64,000 bases of DNA from Valencia hispanica (lineage: Eukaryota > Chordata > Actinopteri > Cyprinodontiformes > Valenciidae): contig OY747721.1 of NCBI GenBank assembly GCA_963556495.2, positions 35,030,849-35,094,848 of the forward strand. The letters are read 5' to 3'. Positions within the stretch are counted from its first letter, which is position 1; each line of letters starts with the position of its first letter. The translations under genes were made by a program, and so were the position numbers. The notes beneath the pieces are model-generated. The model made no database searches. It saw only the letters and a program-made list of their open reading frames with translations, and had not been told where the DNA came from. Below, piece by piece: positions 34,684 to 45,670 of this stretch.

Positions 34684-35441
34684 GGTAAGGCAGGCTGTGT
34701 TTTTATTGCTCTGCTGTGTGTAACAAACAGCAGCTAACTGCTAATGTGGCTATTGTATGCTAGTGGGAGTAGTAGATATGGGTTAGATATGCTGAAGCGT
34801 TACCTGCGGTGTCAACCCCCCTCCTTCCTGCCACCAATCAACGCGTCCCTCATTTGCATTATTACAATGACCGTCCACGACAGCCAAAGTGTCGCATCAG
34901 ATCTCGCGAGACAATAATGCCTTCAGAAATAAGGGTCAGAGGAGCTCTGTGTTTATTTTTTTCACTTTTTTTCAACTTTTCTTTTTTAGAAGGGCCTGAA
35001 AGACTATAATAGCGCGTGTGTATCCAAGATAATACTAGGTTATGACTCCTTTAAGAAAAATAACAAGTGTTGTAGAGCAATAGACTTTTATCATAGTATT
35101 GAACCCCACTATCATTTTAAAGATTTATAAAACTTTGATACATAAATATATTCTCCGGACTGCAGCTTTAATAGTGCACTCTCAAAACTCTGGCTGGGTC
35201 ATTTTCTCAGGGCTTGAAGTTTATCCAGTTTGTTTGCCAAATATCTGACATTGCCCATTATGATCAATGGGAGGGATGGTTTGAACTTCGTCCTTCTCTC
35301 TCTCCTCTTTGCTCCTGGTCTGCATCCACTTCCTTTTCAACTCATTTGGGATATGGGGCTGTAGTTGAGGTATTATTTGAGTTGTTGAGATATTATTCAG
35401 CTGCTCCCAGTTACAAGAAAATTAAATTTTTGCAATTGTAG

Positions 35442-36105
35442 AACTAAATATGGTGCCTTCTCAGTGCTGTACAGCTGGTCATTTTAATCCAAGATATTAA
35501 CCGGTCTCTGCTTTAACGATGAGCTACAGTTTCAAAAAGCTGATGACAACCTGACGAGGTAATTCCACCTTCCTGATCAGATGTGTAGGAACTTTCCAGA
35601 CAACAGGAAAATAAAAAACATGTGATCCTTATGCGATTGATATAATCTGTAAGAAAAAAAAAAAACAATGTATATTAAGAACTTAAAATTTCAACATTGC
35701 CCGTCTTATTTGGAAACCCACTCACCACAACAAGACAAACGTGCTGTAAACAAATGAGCACACAGACATAACACTTCTGGGTGTATGTATAAAAGTACAA
35801 CAATGAAGGTGAATCCCATATGACAGCATATCAGAAATGGTTAATGCCTTAACTGACAACTCTTATTAATTTTTAAAAAGTAAAAAAATCTCTGACAACA
35901 AAATATGTATGTTTTGTAATTCAGCTTTATTATATTGCATGGTATAAATCAAAGAGGTCAATTTAAATCAGTGATTAACAGATTATAGATGGTAATGTCA
36001 TTTATCTATTTACCAATTCAGTTTTAAATGAGAGAAGTGAATTTAAGTGATGTGAACTGCCTTATATCTGATGACTGAATTTAACTCGGAACATTTTTAA
36101 CCTCT
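35442..36105. other. Spacer, nothing recognised
   Basis: About 660 bp, AT-rich, no assignable feature. Confidence 0.5.
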
Positions 36106-36109
36106 AGAA

Positions 36110-36320
36110 GTGCAGAACTGGTCCAGAAGAACCCCAAAACACTTTGTAGAACAATCTTTGACTGCAATTCCAGCTCAAAGTATCGATTTAGGGGACTGAA
36201 TACAAATACATACCACACATGTATAATTTTCTCTCCTACTTTACACTTAGGCACTTCTTTTTGTTAGTCTATCACATAAAATAAAATAAAAGAGAATGAT
36301 GTTTGTGGTCGTAAACAGGT
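36110..36320 (+). mobile_element. Tc1-like transposon terminus
   Basis: The text 'caaagtatcgatttaggggactgaatacaaatacataccacac' and 'gttagtctatcacataaaataaaa' is the end region of the Tc1 family also seen at 61380-61440 and, reversed, at 31255. It could be the lost end of the 31255 element displaced by later insertions, or a separate copy. Confidence 0.6.
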
Positions 36321-36324
36321 TCCA

Positions 36325-36900
36325 GGGGGGATCAACCTATTCATTGAAGAACATTTCAGCTCAATTTCAGATCACTAACTAAAATCAGACAACAACCCTG
36401 GGCCCCCAGAACAAGGGTAGGTTAAAAGAGAACAAGGCTTATTGCTGTAAGTTGATCTGAACACAACAGCTGTCTTTGATACAATTTCTACCTCCCCCAA
36501 GCATGACTCACTGACAAACACACAACTTTAGCCCACACCACATGAGTATATCTGAGGTAACTTAACCAGTTCAATCACTGCAACTAAGTATGGCCAATAG
36601 AAGAATGAAAAAGCAAACAATCTACCTGCTTTTTAGGTTTTATCTTAAGTCATGAGTACATATCGGAAAATGCAAGTCTGAATGAAATACGTACAATATT
36701 TACAATAAAAAACCTGGTTTATGAGCCTGGTTTAACACTTAGATCAAAGATAATCTGATTGTGCTTTCAGCCATCGCAACATTTTTTCACTTCTCCACAG
36801 ACCTAAAATTTGCATGGCTTATCATCACATCAACATGGTGCAGGAAGGTCTGATTACATTTATAGAAATCATTGGTATAGTTTTTTTTTAAAGTCAAAGG
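36325..36900. other. Spacer, nothing recognised
   Basis: About 580 bp without an assignable feature. Confidence 0.5.
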
Positions 36901-36904
36901 AATC

Positions 36905-37130
36905 CGAAGTAATTTACTCTGCATTCAGTCATTCGCCCATTCATGCACACATTTAGACGCTGATGGTGCTGAGCTCCATTGTAGCCACAACGGGCCTGGC
37001 AGAAGCGAGGCTGGCATACAATCGGCGGCACACTCTGACCACCACCAGCAGGCAAGGCAGATGAAATGCGCCCAAGCACACAACAATTGAGATGGATGGA
37101 GCGAACTGGCAACAGGACGAATCCCTACGT
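36905..37130 (-). mobile_element. tRNA-derived SINE-like repeat
   Basis: Plus-strand blocks in order: 'cattcagtcattcgcccattcatgcacacattta', 'gctgatggtgctgagctccattgtagcca', 'ctgaccaccaccagcaggcaa' and 'gcgaactggcaac', the reverse of a fish SINE-like family related to 56108-56362 and 3086-3215. The head is eroded. Confidence 0.55.
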
Positions 37131-37530
37131 ACTGAGTCAGTGTTGCCCCGTAGAAATCAGGTCATGCACTCATAATTAACAATGCTGTACTGTAAAAACA
37201 GAGTGATTCAATCTTAGTGGAAGAATTATGTAGAATATAAAAAGGGGAAATAAACTCAGCAAAAAAGGAAACGTCCCTTTTTCAGGACTGTGTATTTCAA
37301 CAATAATGTTGTAAAAATCCAAATAAATTTACAGATCTTCATTGTAAAGGGTTTAAACAATGTTTTCCATGCATGTTCAATTAACCATAATCAATTAATT
37401 GACATGCACCTGTGGAATGGTCGTTAAGACCTTAACAGCTTACAGAAAGTAGGCATTTAAGGTCACAGTTCTAAAAACGCAGGACACTAAAGAGACTTGT
37501 CTACCGACAGTGAAAAACACCCAAAGAAAG

Positions 37531-38551
37531 ATGCCCAGGGTCCCTGCTCATCTGTGTGAACATGCATTAGGCATGCTGCAGGGAGGCATGAGGACTGCTG
37601 ATGTGGCTAGGGCAATAAATTGCCATGTCCGCACTGTAATTTTGCCTAAGACAGCGCTACAGGGAGACAGGAAGGACAGCTGATCATCCATGCAGTGGAA
37701 GACCCCATGTAACAACACCTGCACAGGATCGGTACATCCGAATATCACACCTGCGTGACAGGTACAGGATGGCCACAACAACTGCCCGAGTCACACCAGG
37801 GACACACAATCCCTCCATCTGTGCTCAGACTGTCCGCAATAGGCTGAGAGAGGCTGGACTGAGGGCTTGTAGGCCTGTTGTAAGGCAGGTCCTTACCAGA
37901 CATCACCAGCAACAACGCCGCCTATGGGCACAAACCCACCTTCGCTGGACCAGACAGGAGTGGCAAAAAGTGCTCTTCACTGATGAGTCACGGTTTTGTC
38001 TCACCAGGGGTGATGGACGGATTCGTGTTTATCGTCGAAGCAATGAGCATTACACCAAGGCCTGTACCCTGGAGCGGGATCGATTTGGAGGTGGGGGGTC
38101 CGTCATGGTCTGGGGCGGTATATCACATCACCATAGGACTGAGCTTGTTGTCATTGCAGGCAATCTCAATGCCTTGCGGTACAGGGAAGACATCCTCCTC
38201 CCTCATGTGGTACCCTTTATGCATGCTCATCTGGACATGATCCTCCAGCAGGACAATGCCACCAGCCATACTGCTTGTTCTGTGCATGAGTTTCTGCATG
38301 ACAGCAATGTCAGTGTTCTGCCATGGCCTGCGAAGAGCCCGGATCTCAATCCCATTGAGCACCTCTGGGACCTGATGGATCGCAGGGTGAGGGCTAGGGC
38401 CATTCCCCCCAGAAATGTCCAGGAACTTGCAAGTGCCTTGATGGAAGAGTGGGGTAACATCTCACAGCAAGAACTGACTAATCTGGTCCAGTCCATGAGG
38501 AGGAGATGCACTGCAGTACTTCAAGCAGCTGGTGGCCACACCAGATACTGA
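37531..38551 (+). pseudogene. Tc1-like DD34E transposase with a single frameshift
   Basis: ATG at 37531 opens MPRVPAHLCEHALGMLQGGM, the helix-turn-helix DNA-binding start. Near 37645-37655 the frame shifts by one and continues as RQRYRETGRTADHP into the long frame, whose last 260 codons (37769-38551) are uninterrupted. In that 260-residue part the catalytic Asp lie at 72 (FTDESRF) and 162 (QQDNATSH) and the Glu at 197 (NPIEHLW). Exactly 34 residues separate the second Asp from the Glu, as in Tc1 DD34E enzymes. A Gly-rich GGGGSVMVWGG block lies at 107-117, and the protein ends GGHTRY. It cuts and reinserts its own element at TA sites. The frameshift removes the N-terminal finger from the catalytic part, so this copy is probably inactive. 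Confidence 0.9.
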
Positions 38552-38684
38552 CTGGTACTTTTGATTTTGAGCCTCCCTTCATTCAAGGACACATTATTCT
38601 ATTTCTGTTAGTCGCACGTCTGTGAAACATTTTTAGTTTATGTCTTATGGTGTTGACTCTTTTAGTGTTCATACAAATATTTAC

Positions 38685-39685
38685 TAGGGCTGGGCGATAT
38701 AGAGAAATAGCATATCGATAAAGGGAATAGTCATATTGATCGATATCGATAATTCTCGATAAATATCACAAAACGTAAAAGATATATTTTAAGTCCCTCC
38801 CCGGTCATTTGGTTATTCTTCAATGAACTGATTTTAACTAAGAATTAAATTAATTCATTTTTCAAACACCTCTTTTTATCATGAATAAGTTTGTAAGACA
38901 CAGGAACAAATAAAGAGACCTGAGTAACATCAGTAAATACAAAGAAAAGTCATATTATTAACCATTATATTATATATTTTTTAATTGTTAGTAATTGAAA
39001 TTAAAGGCTTATCTTGATGCATTTTAATCTTTTAAACATTTTATGACACGTTATAATATTAATGGCTGAAACCTTTGGTTAAGTTTGTCAATAAAGCTTA
39101 GGCTATGTGCACACGTAGCCGGGTTTTTTTTAAACGAATATCCTCACCACCTCGTTTAAAAAAAAATCTCAGTCCACACCTAACCGCATAAAGTGTGTTG
39201 TTAAGCACATTCATAAACGTGCCAAACCTGTAGGGGGCAGTAGTTCCCCCAAATCCTATCCACTCAGAGTAACTTTCTATGTTACGAGGATCAGTTCAAA
39301 ACAGGATGCAACCTTTACCTGAGTCACTGAAACATTTATCCGGAACAACTTCCTCCGCTGCTCCCTTGCTGTGACATCTGACCGACGTGAAGTTACGGCG
39401 ATGGTTCGCTTAGGGACTATCAAATAAATTATGTTTCAGCTTAAAACATTTTAACCTTTTTGTGGTTTGAAAGGAGAGAGGGGTGGCTGACAGAGCTACC
39501 TATCAGTGGTAATGATTTCTTTGGAGTAAGTAATTGTTGTATTAAGCTACCTGATAGGCTATAATGAAAAAATGAGGGAAAACCTTTTTTTTCTATCGAA
39601 CTTTTTTATCAACCCCTTTTTTTTTCTATCCCACCACACGTCTATCGATCGATATATATTGCTATCGAATTATCGCCCAGCCCTA
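38685..39685. mobile_element. hAT-type non-autonomous element with exact 8-bp duplication
   Basis: Ends TAGGGCTGGGCGATA (38685) and TATCGCCCAGCCCTA (39671-39685) are perfect inverse over 15 bp. ATATTTAC lies at 38677-38684 and again at 39686-39693. The subterminal parts are full of 'tcgata' runs, and there is no transposase frame. A 185-bp piece at 39105-39290 is shared, inverted, with 47640-47795. It sits in the 3' untranslated part of the Tc1-like element, so it is the younger insertion. Confidence 0.93.
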
Positions 39686-39954
39686 ATATTTACACACATT
39701 AAGTTTACTGAAAGTAAAAACTGTTGAAAGTCAGAGGACATTTCTCTTTTTGCTGAGTTTAAATGTAAACATGTGACTTCTATGTCTGGATTGATGATGT
39801 TCCTTGGTGAGAGTGAGCAAAAGCAGCTTTGTGAAGTTTGAGTTCAAGCTCTGCATGAAGTGATAAATAATCCTCCAACAAACTTCTTTACCTGTCAATA
39901 GATTGTTGCTGGGTTACAGTTTAATTTTAATTTTTAATTAATAATTTGAAAGAT

Positions 39955-40330
39955 GATGTATCGAACCAGAGAAAGAGCTTGTCAGGGAGGCTGCCAGAAG
40001 CCCATCAGCAACACTTAAGAAGCTGCAGGAATTTCCAGTTTGTACTGGTTGTGTTCTACCTGAGGACAATCTTCTCTATTCTTCATATGTCTAGCCCAAG
40101 GAGTCCAGTTTCAAGATAGAATCCCTTTCTTCTAAAGAAAACATCTAGAGGAAGAAGTAACACAATACCCATGGTAAACTGGGTGGTAGCTTCATGGTGT
40201 GGGGTTATCTTTCTTCTGATGAAACCAGGAGTTTTGTCAAGGTGGAAGGGATGATGAATTGTGCCAAAGGCCAAAAGCTCAAGATGAATTAAATGTTACT
40301 TTTAGCAACATAGAGTCCAAGCAGACTTTT
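39955..40330 (+). mobile_element. Tc1-like transposon relic
   Basis: 'agaaagagcttgtcagggaggctgccagaagcccatcagcaacac' (39970) followed by 'tactggttgtgttctacctgaggacaatcttctctattcttcatatgtctagcccaagg' and 'ggtggtagcttcatggtgtggggttatctttcttct' is the order of a Tc1 transposase from its linker to the Gly-rich block, with the first catalytic region deleted. Stops occur in all frames. Confidence 0.7.
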
Positions 40331-40430
40331 AAATGAAACCTTTATAACTTGTAAGAATTGAGAAAGTATTAGCTTTAGGGAGTGCAAACTTACAGGCCAT
40401 GTTATTGCAGGGTTCTTTTATGTAACATTT

Positions 40431-40434
<4 letters not shown>

Positions 40435-40507
<73 letters not shown>
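40435..40507. repeat. (TA)n microsatellite
   Basis: About 36 TA units in a row. The YIYIYI frame over it is an artefact. Confidence 0.97.
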
Positions 40508-40509
<2 letters not shown>

Positions 40510-42030
40510 CACAAAGAAGTGGGATTTGTGAAGATTAATCTCAGCCATGTTATTCAACATCACAGAAACCCGATTTTGAGATCCATTTTCCACAAGAAAT
40601 TCAAACCCATACGTTTGCAGCGTCTGTTTGGATATCTGTATGTGTCCACTTTTTGCATCTATTGACTCAATATGCTCTTCGTATCCCAACACGATTCCCT
40701 TAACTCTCACAGGTCTAAATGTGTGAGACTATTTGGCCATGCAGCAGCAGACACAGACATTTGTTGAGTACTTTGTTCCCTCATATGTAGGTCAGTGGGC
40801 AGTTCAGACTCAGGTGACCGATGACTGGAACCATCTCCATATGTAGGGGCAAGATCAAATGATGTTTAATATGCTGTTTAATATGCCTCCACAGACGGGC
40901 TGGTTAATAATTTATGAACGGAGTGGTTTGTTCAGATTAGGCTGAACTCTGTGAGGGTAAACCAATATGAATAATTTCTTACATATTGAAAAAGTTTCAT
41001 TACCTGGAAATGCAGTCAGAGATTTTCAGCAATGCATCAACAGTGGAGTTCCGGAACAACAGCAAGACCCATGTAAAAAAAAAAAAAAAAAACGAAAAAA
41101 ATTTGGGTCATTTGCCATTTGTCGAATCAATTTTTTTGTTTTGTTAAAAAGGTTGAATTTCTACCTTGATAGCAAAGAAATACCAAAAAATGTTTTCAAA
41201 GATACTCATTTGGGTCAAAATGAATATAAACTCAGCCGTTTTCATCTTCCTGGCCTGGGACATATCTTGCAAAGCAGTGCTGCAGCCTCACATATAATAC
41301 GGTCACGGATTTACTGAATATCTCCAAATGATATGCCTGTTTGCGGATTGTTTCGCTCTTGGGAAAGAAAATGCAGCTTGGGACACTGAAATTCCTAGAC
41401 ACAATGTTACTTGATAAACTATTAGCTGCCATCTACAAAGCAGCCAATCCAGGAATAGCATTCATTTTCCTTGGCACCGATTGACTATTTAAGTGCAGCT
41501 ATGGTCCTTAACCCTCCTGAACACTGGGGTTCCACTGTGAGCCTCCTCCCTTCTCTCCCAAGGTTGGCTCACAAGGCAGGGTTTTTATGCCGATTTTGGG
41601 CCCGATATTCCCTTTTTGACACGGATGCCCTGATTATCAGGATGGCTCTTAAGATAATCCTGAAGGATATTCCTGCCTTGTTTGGTGTTTTCAGAACGGA
41701 ATATTTAACATGCTGGTTTCTCTTGGCCCGATATCGCAGCATGTGTAGTGTGTTGCGAGGACAAACGAGAATGCAGCCTTTTGAATGTGATGTCTAGCCA
41801 ATCAGGAAGCAAGGTGATAGAGCAGCGATACGACTTGGAAGCATCTATTATTATTTCCAAGTGTCGGCTCACTTGACTGCAGTCCACAAACGCACAGAAC
41901 TGAAAGTGAGAGCAACGACGTTTCCAAGTGAAAAGAAGCGATAACTCACCTCCATATCTTTATGTAAGCAAGTAGAGTCCCTGCTCTCGTTGTCTCGACT
42001 ACGTTATCCAACGCCTTTTCGTTTTGTGTC
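40510..42030. other. Spacer, no element assigned
   Basis: About 1.5 kb with an A18 run at 41076-41093. Around 41500-41960 the sequence is GC-richer ('tttgggcccgatattccctttttgacacgg') and looks like an old DNA element whose continuation may be 44750-45060, on the other side of the L2 LINE, but I cannot prove this. Confidence 0.4.
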
Positions 42031-42032
42031 GT

Positions 42033-44750
42033 TTTTACAGGGAAAGGTGGTGGAATTGCCATGGTTCGCTCCAGATTCCTCTGTCGACAGCTTACAGTGG
42101 ACTGTTGCCCCAGTTTTGAAGTTCAACTCATGGAGAATCCCCGGTGCTGTGTGCCGTGATCTACCGGCTGCCGAAATTTAATAACAACTTTATCGAGGAC
42201 TTTGCGGACTTCTTGTCTGGGTTTTTCATATCAGTTGTGAGACCAAGCCCTTATCAAAGGACTTTTAGCTCTTTTAATTTAACTCAGCTCGTGTATGGTA
42301 CAACCCATGAGAAGGGTCATACTCTGGACTTGATATTAACTTTTGGATTACATGGACATGTAAATGAAATATGTGATGTGGGTATTTCTGATCATTTGCC
42401 TGTTTTATTTGATTTTAAGCTTCCTGCTCCAGTACTGGGCTCCCCTGCCGCTGTCCGTCCACGGCGTCTGATTAATTCTCAGCCAGCGTTCCAATTTGTG
42501 TCTGTTTTTCTTTAGACATGCAGTTCATTTCTTTAGATCCTATCCACACTGGAGATATTGATCTTTTTCTTCATGATGTTAACTCCGTATGTACAGCTGT
42601 TTTAGATGAAATTGCTCCTTTTAAACTGAAGCGCTGTCGAACGGTTGTAGAGCCCTGGATCAATGATGAAATACGAGCGCTCAGGAACACCTGCCTTCGC
42701 GCTGACAGAAGGTGGAAGAAAGATAGGCTTCATATTTCTTTGGAAATTCTGCGGCGATGTCTAGCCAAACATCACGCTGCTTTTAAGAATGCAAAAACTC
42801 TGTTTATTTCTAAATTTGTTTCTGAGAATAGTGATAGGCCTCAGGTTCTTTTTAACTCATTGAAGTCACTTTTGCAGCCGGGTAATTCCACTTCTTTGGT
42901 TCAGTCTATTTCACTCTTCAAAACTTTTGCTAAGTTTTACAATGGATAGGTACATGTTATTAGGTCTACACTTCCATATTCTGTACCCGATCCTGCGATG
43001 TCTGACCCCTCTCCTGTTGTTTTTGATCAGTTTGCTTCAGTTTCTGCTTCTCAGTTGTTGGAGTTACTAAAAAGGCTAAAACCTTCATTCTGCCCAGAGG
43101 ATAGTGTTCCATCGGGATTATATTTAGTGGTTTTTAGAGCTGTTAGTCCTCATGTTCTCACATTAATAAATGGCTCTCTGACTTTAGGTTGTGTCCCAGC
43201 TGGCCTTAAACATGCTTTGGTCCAACCTCTCCTGAAAAAGAAGAATTTAGATCTTAATGTTCTTTCAAACTTTAGACCTATTTCTAAATTACCATTTCTT
43301 TCTAAAATCTCTGAGAAAATTGTTTATCTCCAACTTCTGGAACACTTGCAGTTACATGACATCACAGAAAAATTTCAGTATGGTTTTAAAATGGGACACA
43401 GTACAGAAACAGCACTCCTTAGAGTTTTAAATGATTTGTTTTTAATTTCGGACTCAGGAGATTCTGCCGTTTTAATTCTGTTGGATCTGTCGGCTGCATT
43501 GGATACTGTGGATCACAACATTTTTTATCTTGCCTGGACCAAATTGTCGGTCTTAAGGGCACAGTTCTTAACTGGTTTTGCTCCTACTTGTCTGACAGGA
43601 TTTTTTCTGTAAATTTGTACCAGTTTTCCTCCTCTAAAGTTCCCATGAAGGGTGGGGTTCCCCAAGGCTCCATTTTGGGTCCAATACTTTTTTATTGTAT
43701 TTGTTACCCTTAGGGTCTATTATTAGAAAGTTTGGGATTTCATTTCCTTGTTTTGCAGATGATCTGCAAATATATCTCCCTTTGAAAAGTAGAGGAATTC
43801 AGTCTGTTCAAAACCTGATCAGCTGTTTAAAGTTAGGTTAAATCCTGGATGGCAATCAATTTTTTACACTTGAACCAGGATAAGACTGAGGTTATAGCCT
43901 TTGGAAAGGCTGAACTGTTGCCGGAAGGTACCAGCCCAATCGGTCCTTTGAATACTTTTAATTGTGTGGTTGCTCGAAACCTCGTAGTGAAATTTGACAA
44001 TAGTTTTAAGTTTGATAAACAGATTGGTGCTGTAGTGCAGTCTAGCTTTCATCATCTGAGGCTAATTTGTAAACTTAAGCCCTACCTACCTTATTCTGGT
44101 TCTGAAAGGGTGATCCATGCCCTTATAACTTCTAGGCTTGACTCTGTCTTACGCCATTTGCAGCTTGTTCAGAATGCTGCTGCTTGTCTCTTAACGGGCT
44201 GCAAACAACGTGATCATATCACTCCAATCCTTTCCTCCCTGCACTGGTTCCCAGTTCGTTTTAGGGTTTATATTAAGATTTGAATTCTTGTTTTTAAATG
44301 TTTGAATGGTCTAGCACCCTCTAATCTGTCTGAGCTCTTACACCAACATGCTCCTAAGACAAAGCTGAGATCTGACCATCAGGTGCTTTTGGTTGTTCCC
44401 AGATCTCGGCATGTAACCCGAGGTGACAGAGCCTTTTCCGTTGCTTCTCCCAAACTTTGGAATGCCCTCTCTCTTAGTATAAGGATGGCTAGTTCGCTAA
44501 AAGATTTTAAATCACTTTTAAATACTCATCTTTTTAAATTGGCCTTCTACTCCAGCTAATCAGAAACTGAAACCAAAGCTGCCTTGTGTTTTTAGCTTAT
44601 TTTATTGTATGTTGTTTATCTGTTTGTCTTTATTATTTTCTTTCCTTGGAAACTTATTGAGCCTTCTACTGACTGGTCTGTACAGCACTTTGGTTTCCTC
44701 GGATGTGTAAAGGACTTTATAAATAAAGGTATTATTATTATTATTACTAC
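42033..44750 (+). mobile_element. L2-clade LINE, longest copy, decayed
   Basis: About 2.7 kb. It opens inside the endonuclease (GKGGGIAM, 42036 on), passes GHTLDLILTFGLHGHV and VGISDHLPVLFDF (42315-42415), a linker, and the reverse transcriptase with NFRPISKLPFLSKISEKIV (43270-43325), GHSTETALLRV, LLDLSAALDTVDH (43480-43515), [10 protein letters not shown] in another frame (43655), FADD (43755) and NFLHLNQDKTEVIAFG (43860). It ends KDFKSLLNTHLFKLAFYSS. The 3' tail 'cggatgtgtaaaggactttataaataaagg' ends in (ATT)n at 44728-44749, a typical L2 microsatellite tail. Confidence 0.9.
42144..44559 (+). pseudogene. L2 endonuclease/reverse transcriptase ORF, broken
   Basis: The single long ORF of the LINE now survives as open pieces: 42144-42515 (endonuclease end), 42518-42949 (linker), 42998-43612 (reverse transcriptase fingers and first catalytic Asp), 43849-44283 (after the FADD box) and 44302-44559 (C-terminal tail). 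A frameshift after DTVDH (43515) separates the first Asp from the FADD pair. The central GDFN-type block of the endonuclease appears deleted near 42210. It would nick DNA and copy the element's RNA at the nick; this copy cannot. Confidence 0.85.
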
Positions 44751-44751
44751 T

Positions 44752-45480
44752 CCATTAGAACTAGTCCACACGCTACTGCCAATGCCTTCCTCCTCCGCTG
44801 CCTTGTTTATTTACTCATAGGTCATGTGTTATCTTGTGGGGTTTTGAGAGATTTACCGTCTGAGCTGGGAATGTTCCGGAGTAAGATTTGTTCATGTGTG
44901 GTGTCTCATCATTGTCGTGTGGCCGCACACCACACACTCTAGGACCAAAACTGTTATATCCACAACTGTTTCATAGCTAGTGTGTGCTCTCTCAAGGTTT
45001 GGAAATCATGTGACCATTTTTAAATCTTGCCGCGAGAACCAGCCTTTAGCAGCCGTAGAACTAAAGGCTTGGTGAGGCATCTTAAAAGACTGACACTGAT
45101 GTTTATAGGGAGTTTATAATTAACTCAGTAGAGCATTTGTATCAAAACAGAAGTATTTAACTTGCTAAAGTAACATTAACTGTTTAAATATTTGCAACTT
45201 GCTACTAGCCCCCATTAGGGTTCTGTTCCCCTGGTGGTTAGTAACTTCTGCCCGATCAGTTCAAAATGTCCAGTGGTAGACACAGGTAGTCCAACGACCC
45301 TACCCCACCCCCACGACCCCCAACCATTACTACTTTGAAGTAGAGATGTTCACAAGTCATTTCTGTTATGTCCAAGGCAAGTCTCAACTTCTTTCCTCCA
45401 AGTTCAAGTCAACTCTTTAACCACTCAAACATTTTTCCCATTAAATCCACAACATCTAGGTCACCTCTCACACTTTATCA
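44752..45480. other. Spacer, no element assigned
   Basis: About 730 bp. The GC-richer first part ('tgtcgtgtggccgcacaccacacactct') may be the other side of an element split by the L2 insertion. Confidence 0.4.
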
Positions 45481-45488
45481 CTGTAGGT

Positions 45489-45662
45489 CTATGTTTCCCA
45501 ACCCTCAAGGCACACCGCCCTACATGTTTTAGATGTTTCCCTGCTTTAAGACATTGCAGTTCAGCAAAAGCCTGTCAATCAGCCATCAATTGAAATCAAG
45601 AGTGCTGAAGTAGGGAAACATGCAGGGCAGTGTGCCTTAAGGAGCATGGTTGAAAAACACTG
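45489..45662. mobile_element. hAT-type MITE with exact 8-bp duplication
   Basis: A 174-bp element. Left 'ctatgtttcccaaccctcaaggcacac' and right (reversed) 'cagtgtttttcaaccatgctcc' pair as imperfect inverted ends, and the 'ccctacatgttttagatgtttccctgc' part recurs inversely on the right. CTGTAGGT is at 45481-45488 and 45663-45670. It is a member of a common fish MITE type beginning CAGTGGTTCCCAACC. Its right duplication abuts an L2 tail. Confidence 0.88.
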
Positions 45663-45670
45663 CTGTAGGT

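Larger units (their letters stand above)
33793..35050 (+). mobile_element. TTAA-target DNA transposon B, nested in A
   Basis: Ends AGGAGTCATGACCTG (33793) and CTAGGTTATGACTCCT (to 35050) are inverse to each other (AGGAGTCATRACCTR) and bordered by TTAA at 33789-33792 and 35051-35054. The interior is GC-richer than the surroundings, has a possible THAP-type exon at 34520-34683 and is itself interrupted by a hAT-type MITE at 34118-34382. Confidence 0.75.
33374..35167. mobile_element. TTAA-target DNA transposon A (Kolobok or piggyBac class)
   Basis: Inverted ends AGCTGCAGTCC (from 33374) and GGACTGCAGCT (to 35167) are each bordered by TTAA (33370-33373 and 35168-35171). The 1794 bp include a second TTAA element at 33793-35050, leaving about 0.53 kb of its own. 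TTAA duplication is used by piggyBac and Kolobok; no transposase remains to choose between them. Confidence 0.78.
33215..35440 (-). mobile_element. Rex-like LINE (minus) interrupted by a 1.8 kb TTAA element
   Basis: The tail 'tcaattcaattcaaagacactttattaatctcaaag' (33218-33252, plus strand) resembles the Rex1 tail. Sequence up to 33369 ('ccatgtctcagtgaaacat') appears to continue after the insertion at 35172 ('gtgcactctcaaaactctggctgggtcattttctcagggcttgaagtttatccagtttg'), a text order I associate with the spacer before the reverse transcriptase in fish LINEs. No coding block is clear, so the assignment is moderate. Confidence 0.45.
37251..39761 (+). mobile_element. Tc1-like transposon, nearly complete, carrying a nested hAT element
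   Basis: It starts TAAACTCAGCAAAAAAGGAA at 37251 and ends with the inverse ...TTTTTGCTGAGTTTA at 39761, so TA flanks both sides. Without the 1001-bp hAT insertion and its 8-bp duplication it is about 1.5 kb, the usual Tc1 length. The transposase frame (37531-38551) is open except for one frameshift. The inverted repeats are short, about 27 bp. It is the best preserved element in the window. Confidence 0.93.

Noticed and set aside
38123..38511. Minus-strand open frames across the Tc1 transposase
   Set aside because: Antisense shadows of the real plus-strand transposase frame.
40429..40710. Open frame with a long YIYIYI run
   Set aside because: Produced by the (TA)n microsatellite at 40435-40507; the rest has no domain.
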